Below, piece after piece: positions 63,908-64,000 of a stretch of 64,000 bases of DNA. This stretch comes from Sphingobacteriales bacterium 16-39-50. GTDB lineage: Bacteria; Bacteroidota; Bacteroidia; Sphingobacteriales; Sphingobacteriaceae. Both the position numbers and the translations under genes were made by a program. The stretch spans positions 372,001-436,000 of the forward strand of contig NCHA01000001.1 in the NCBI GenBank assembly GCA_002257025.1, given 5' to 3'. Every line of letters starts with the position of its first letter. Within the stretch, counting starts at the first letter, position 1. The notes beneath the pieces were generated by a model. It saw only the letters and a list, made by a program, of their open reading frames with translations, was not told the DNA's origin and ran no database searches.

Positions 63908-64000
63908 GATATTAAACTATCTAAAGATTAATATTTAACCTTATTGATTGAATTTATTATGCTTTAAAGGAAACATAGATTGAAGCTAAGCTTCAAGGCT
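63908..64000 (-). repeat. Dispersed repeat, copy B (cut by window edge)
   Basis: Read on the minus strand it matches copy A (16645-16760) from the TTGAAGC/GCTTCAA hairpin through TTTAAAGCATAATAAATTCA to TTTAGATAGTTTAAT, without the 16-base insertion of copy A. The end at 64000 is artificial, so the hairpin's outer arm is missing. Confidence 0.8.

Overview
This 64 kb window is ordinary-looking chromosome from a member of the Bacteroidota, most likely a Sphingobacteriaceae-type organism (Pedobacter/Mucilaginibacter relatives). The genus cannot be fixed from sequence alone. The call rests on repeated TAnnTTTG -7 promoter boxes, a large TonB-dependent receptor, a type III glutamine synthetase, an S46 dipeptidyl-peptidase, a PorE/OmpA-type outer-membrane protein, low GC, and scarce Shine-Dalgarno sequences. 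No phage, insertion sequence or CRISPR array is visible.

Layout. 1-6.2 kb (minus strand): exported RidA-like protein (cut by the window edge), Tat-exported HiPIP, a secreted beta-propeller/HEAT dehydrogenase-like protein, and a secreted heparinase II/III-type lyase. 6.4-8.4 kb (plus): fasciclin protein, ECF sigma factor and its anti-sigma factor. 8.4-11 kb is the accessory-looking part: a gene-poor stretch with short tandem repeats, a candidate minus-strand small RNA, a RibD/DHFR-like reductase, an AraC regulator broken by two frameshifts, and tRNA-His. 11.2-16.5 kb: copper ATPase and RNase HI, facing a tight four-gene set (VOC protein, trmN6, phosphoesterase, fbp). 17-30.4 kb: glnN, purM, S46 peptidase, TonB-dependent receptor, lpdA, SMR exporter, metallo-hydrolase, aldo/keto reductase. 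30.6-44.8 kb: smc, M28 peptidase, RNase P RNA, an NtrC-type regulator, the three-gene pnt transhydrogenase, lepA, folD, a toxin-antitoxin pair, a Rieske protein and queE. 45-50.7 kb: PorE-like OmpA protein, a DUF6526-type membrane protein, and three exported sugar-metabolism proteins. 50.7-64 kb: kdsA, recQ, kdsD, manC (Kdo and GDP-mannose synthesis for surface glycans), rlmB, dnaB, chromate transporter, etfBA, a bifunctional-nuclease-type protein and a NupC-type nucleoside transporter.

The most unusual feature is between the genes. At least eight intergenic spots hold arrays of degenerate 7-bp words in strict register, each array with its own word; two are mirror-inverted and one supplies the stop codon of pntAA. 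A perfect 15-bp-arm hairpin occurs twice, both times between convergent genes. A repeat of roughly 100 bp occurs inverted at 16.65 kb and at the right window edge. Several -7 boxes lie so close to start codons (purM, dnaB, lepA) that the mRNAs should be leaderless or nearly so.
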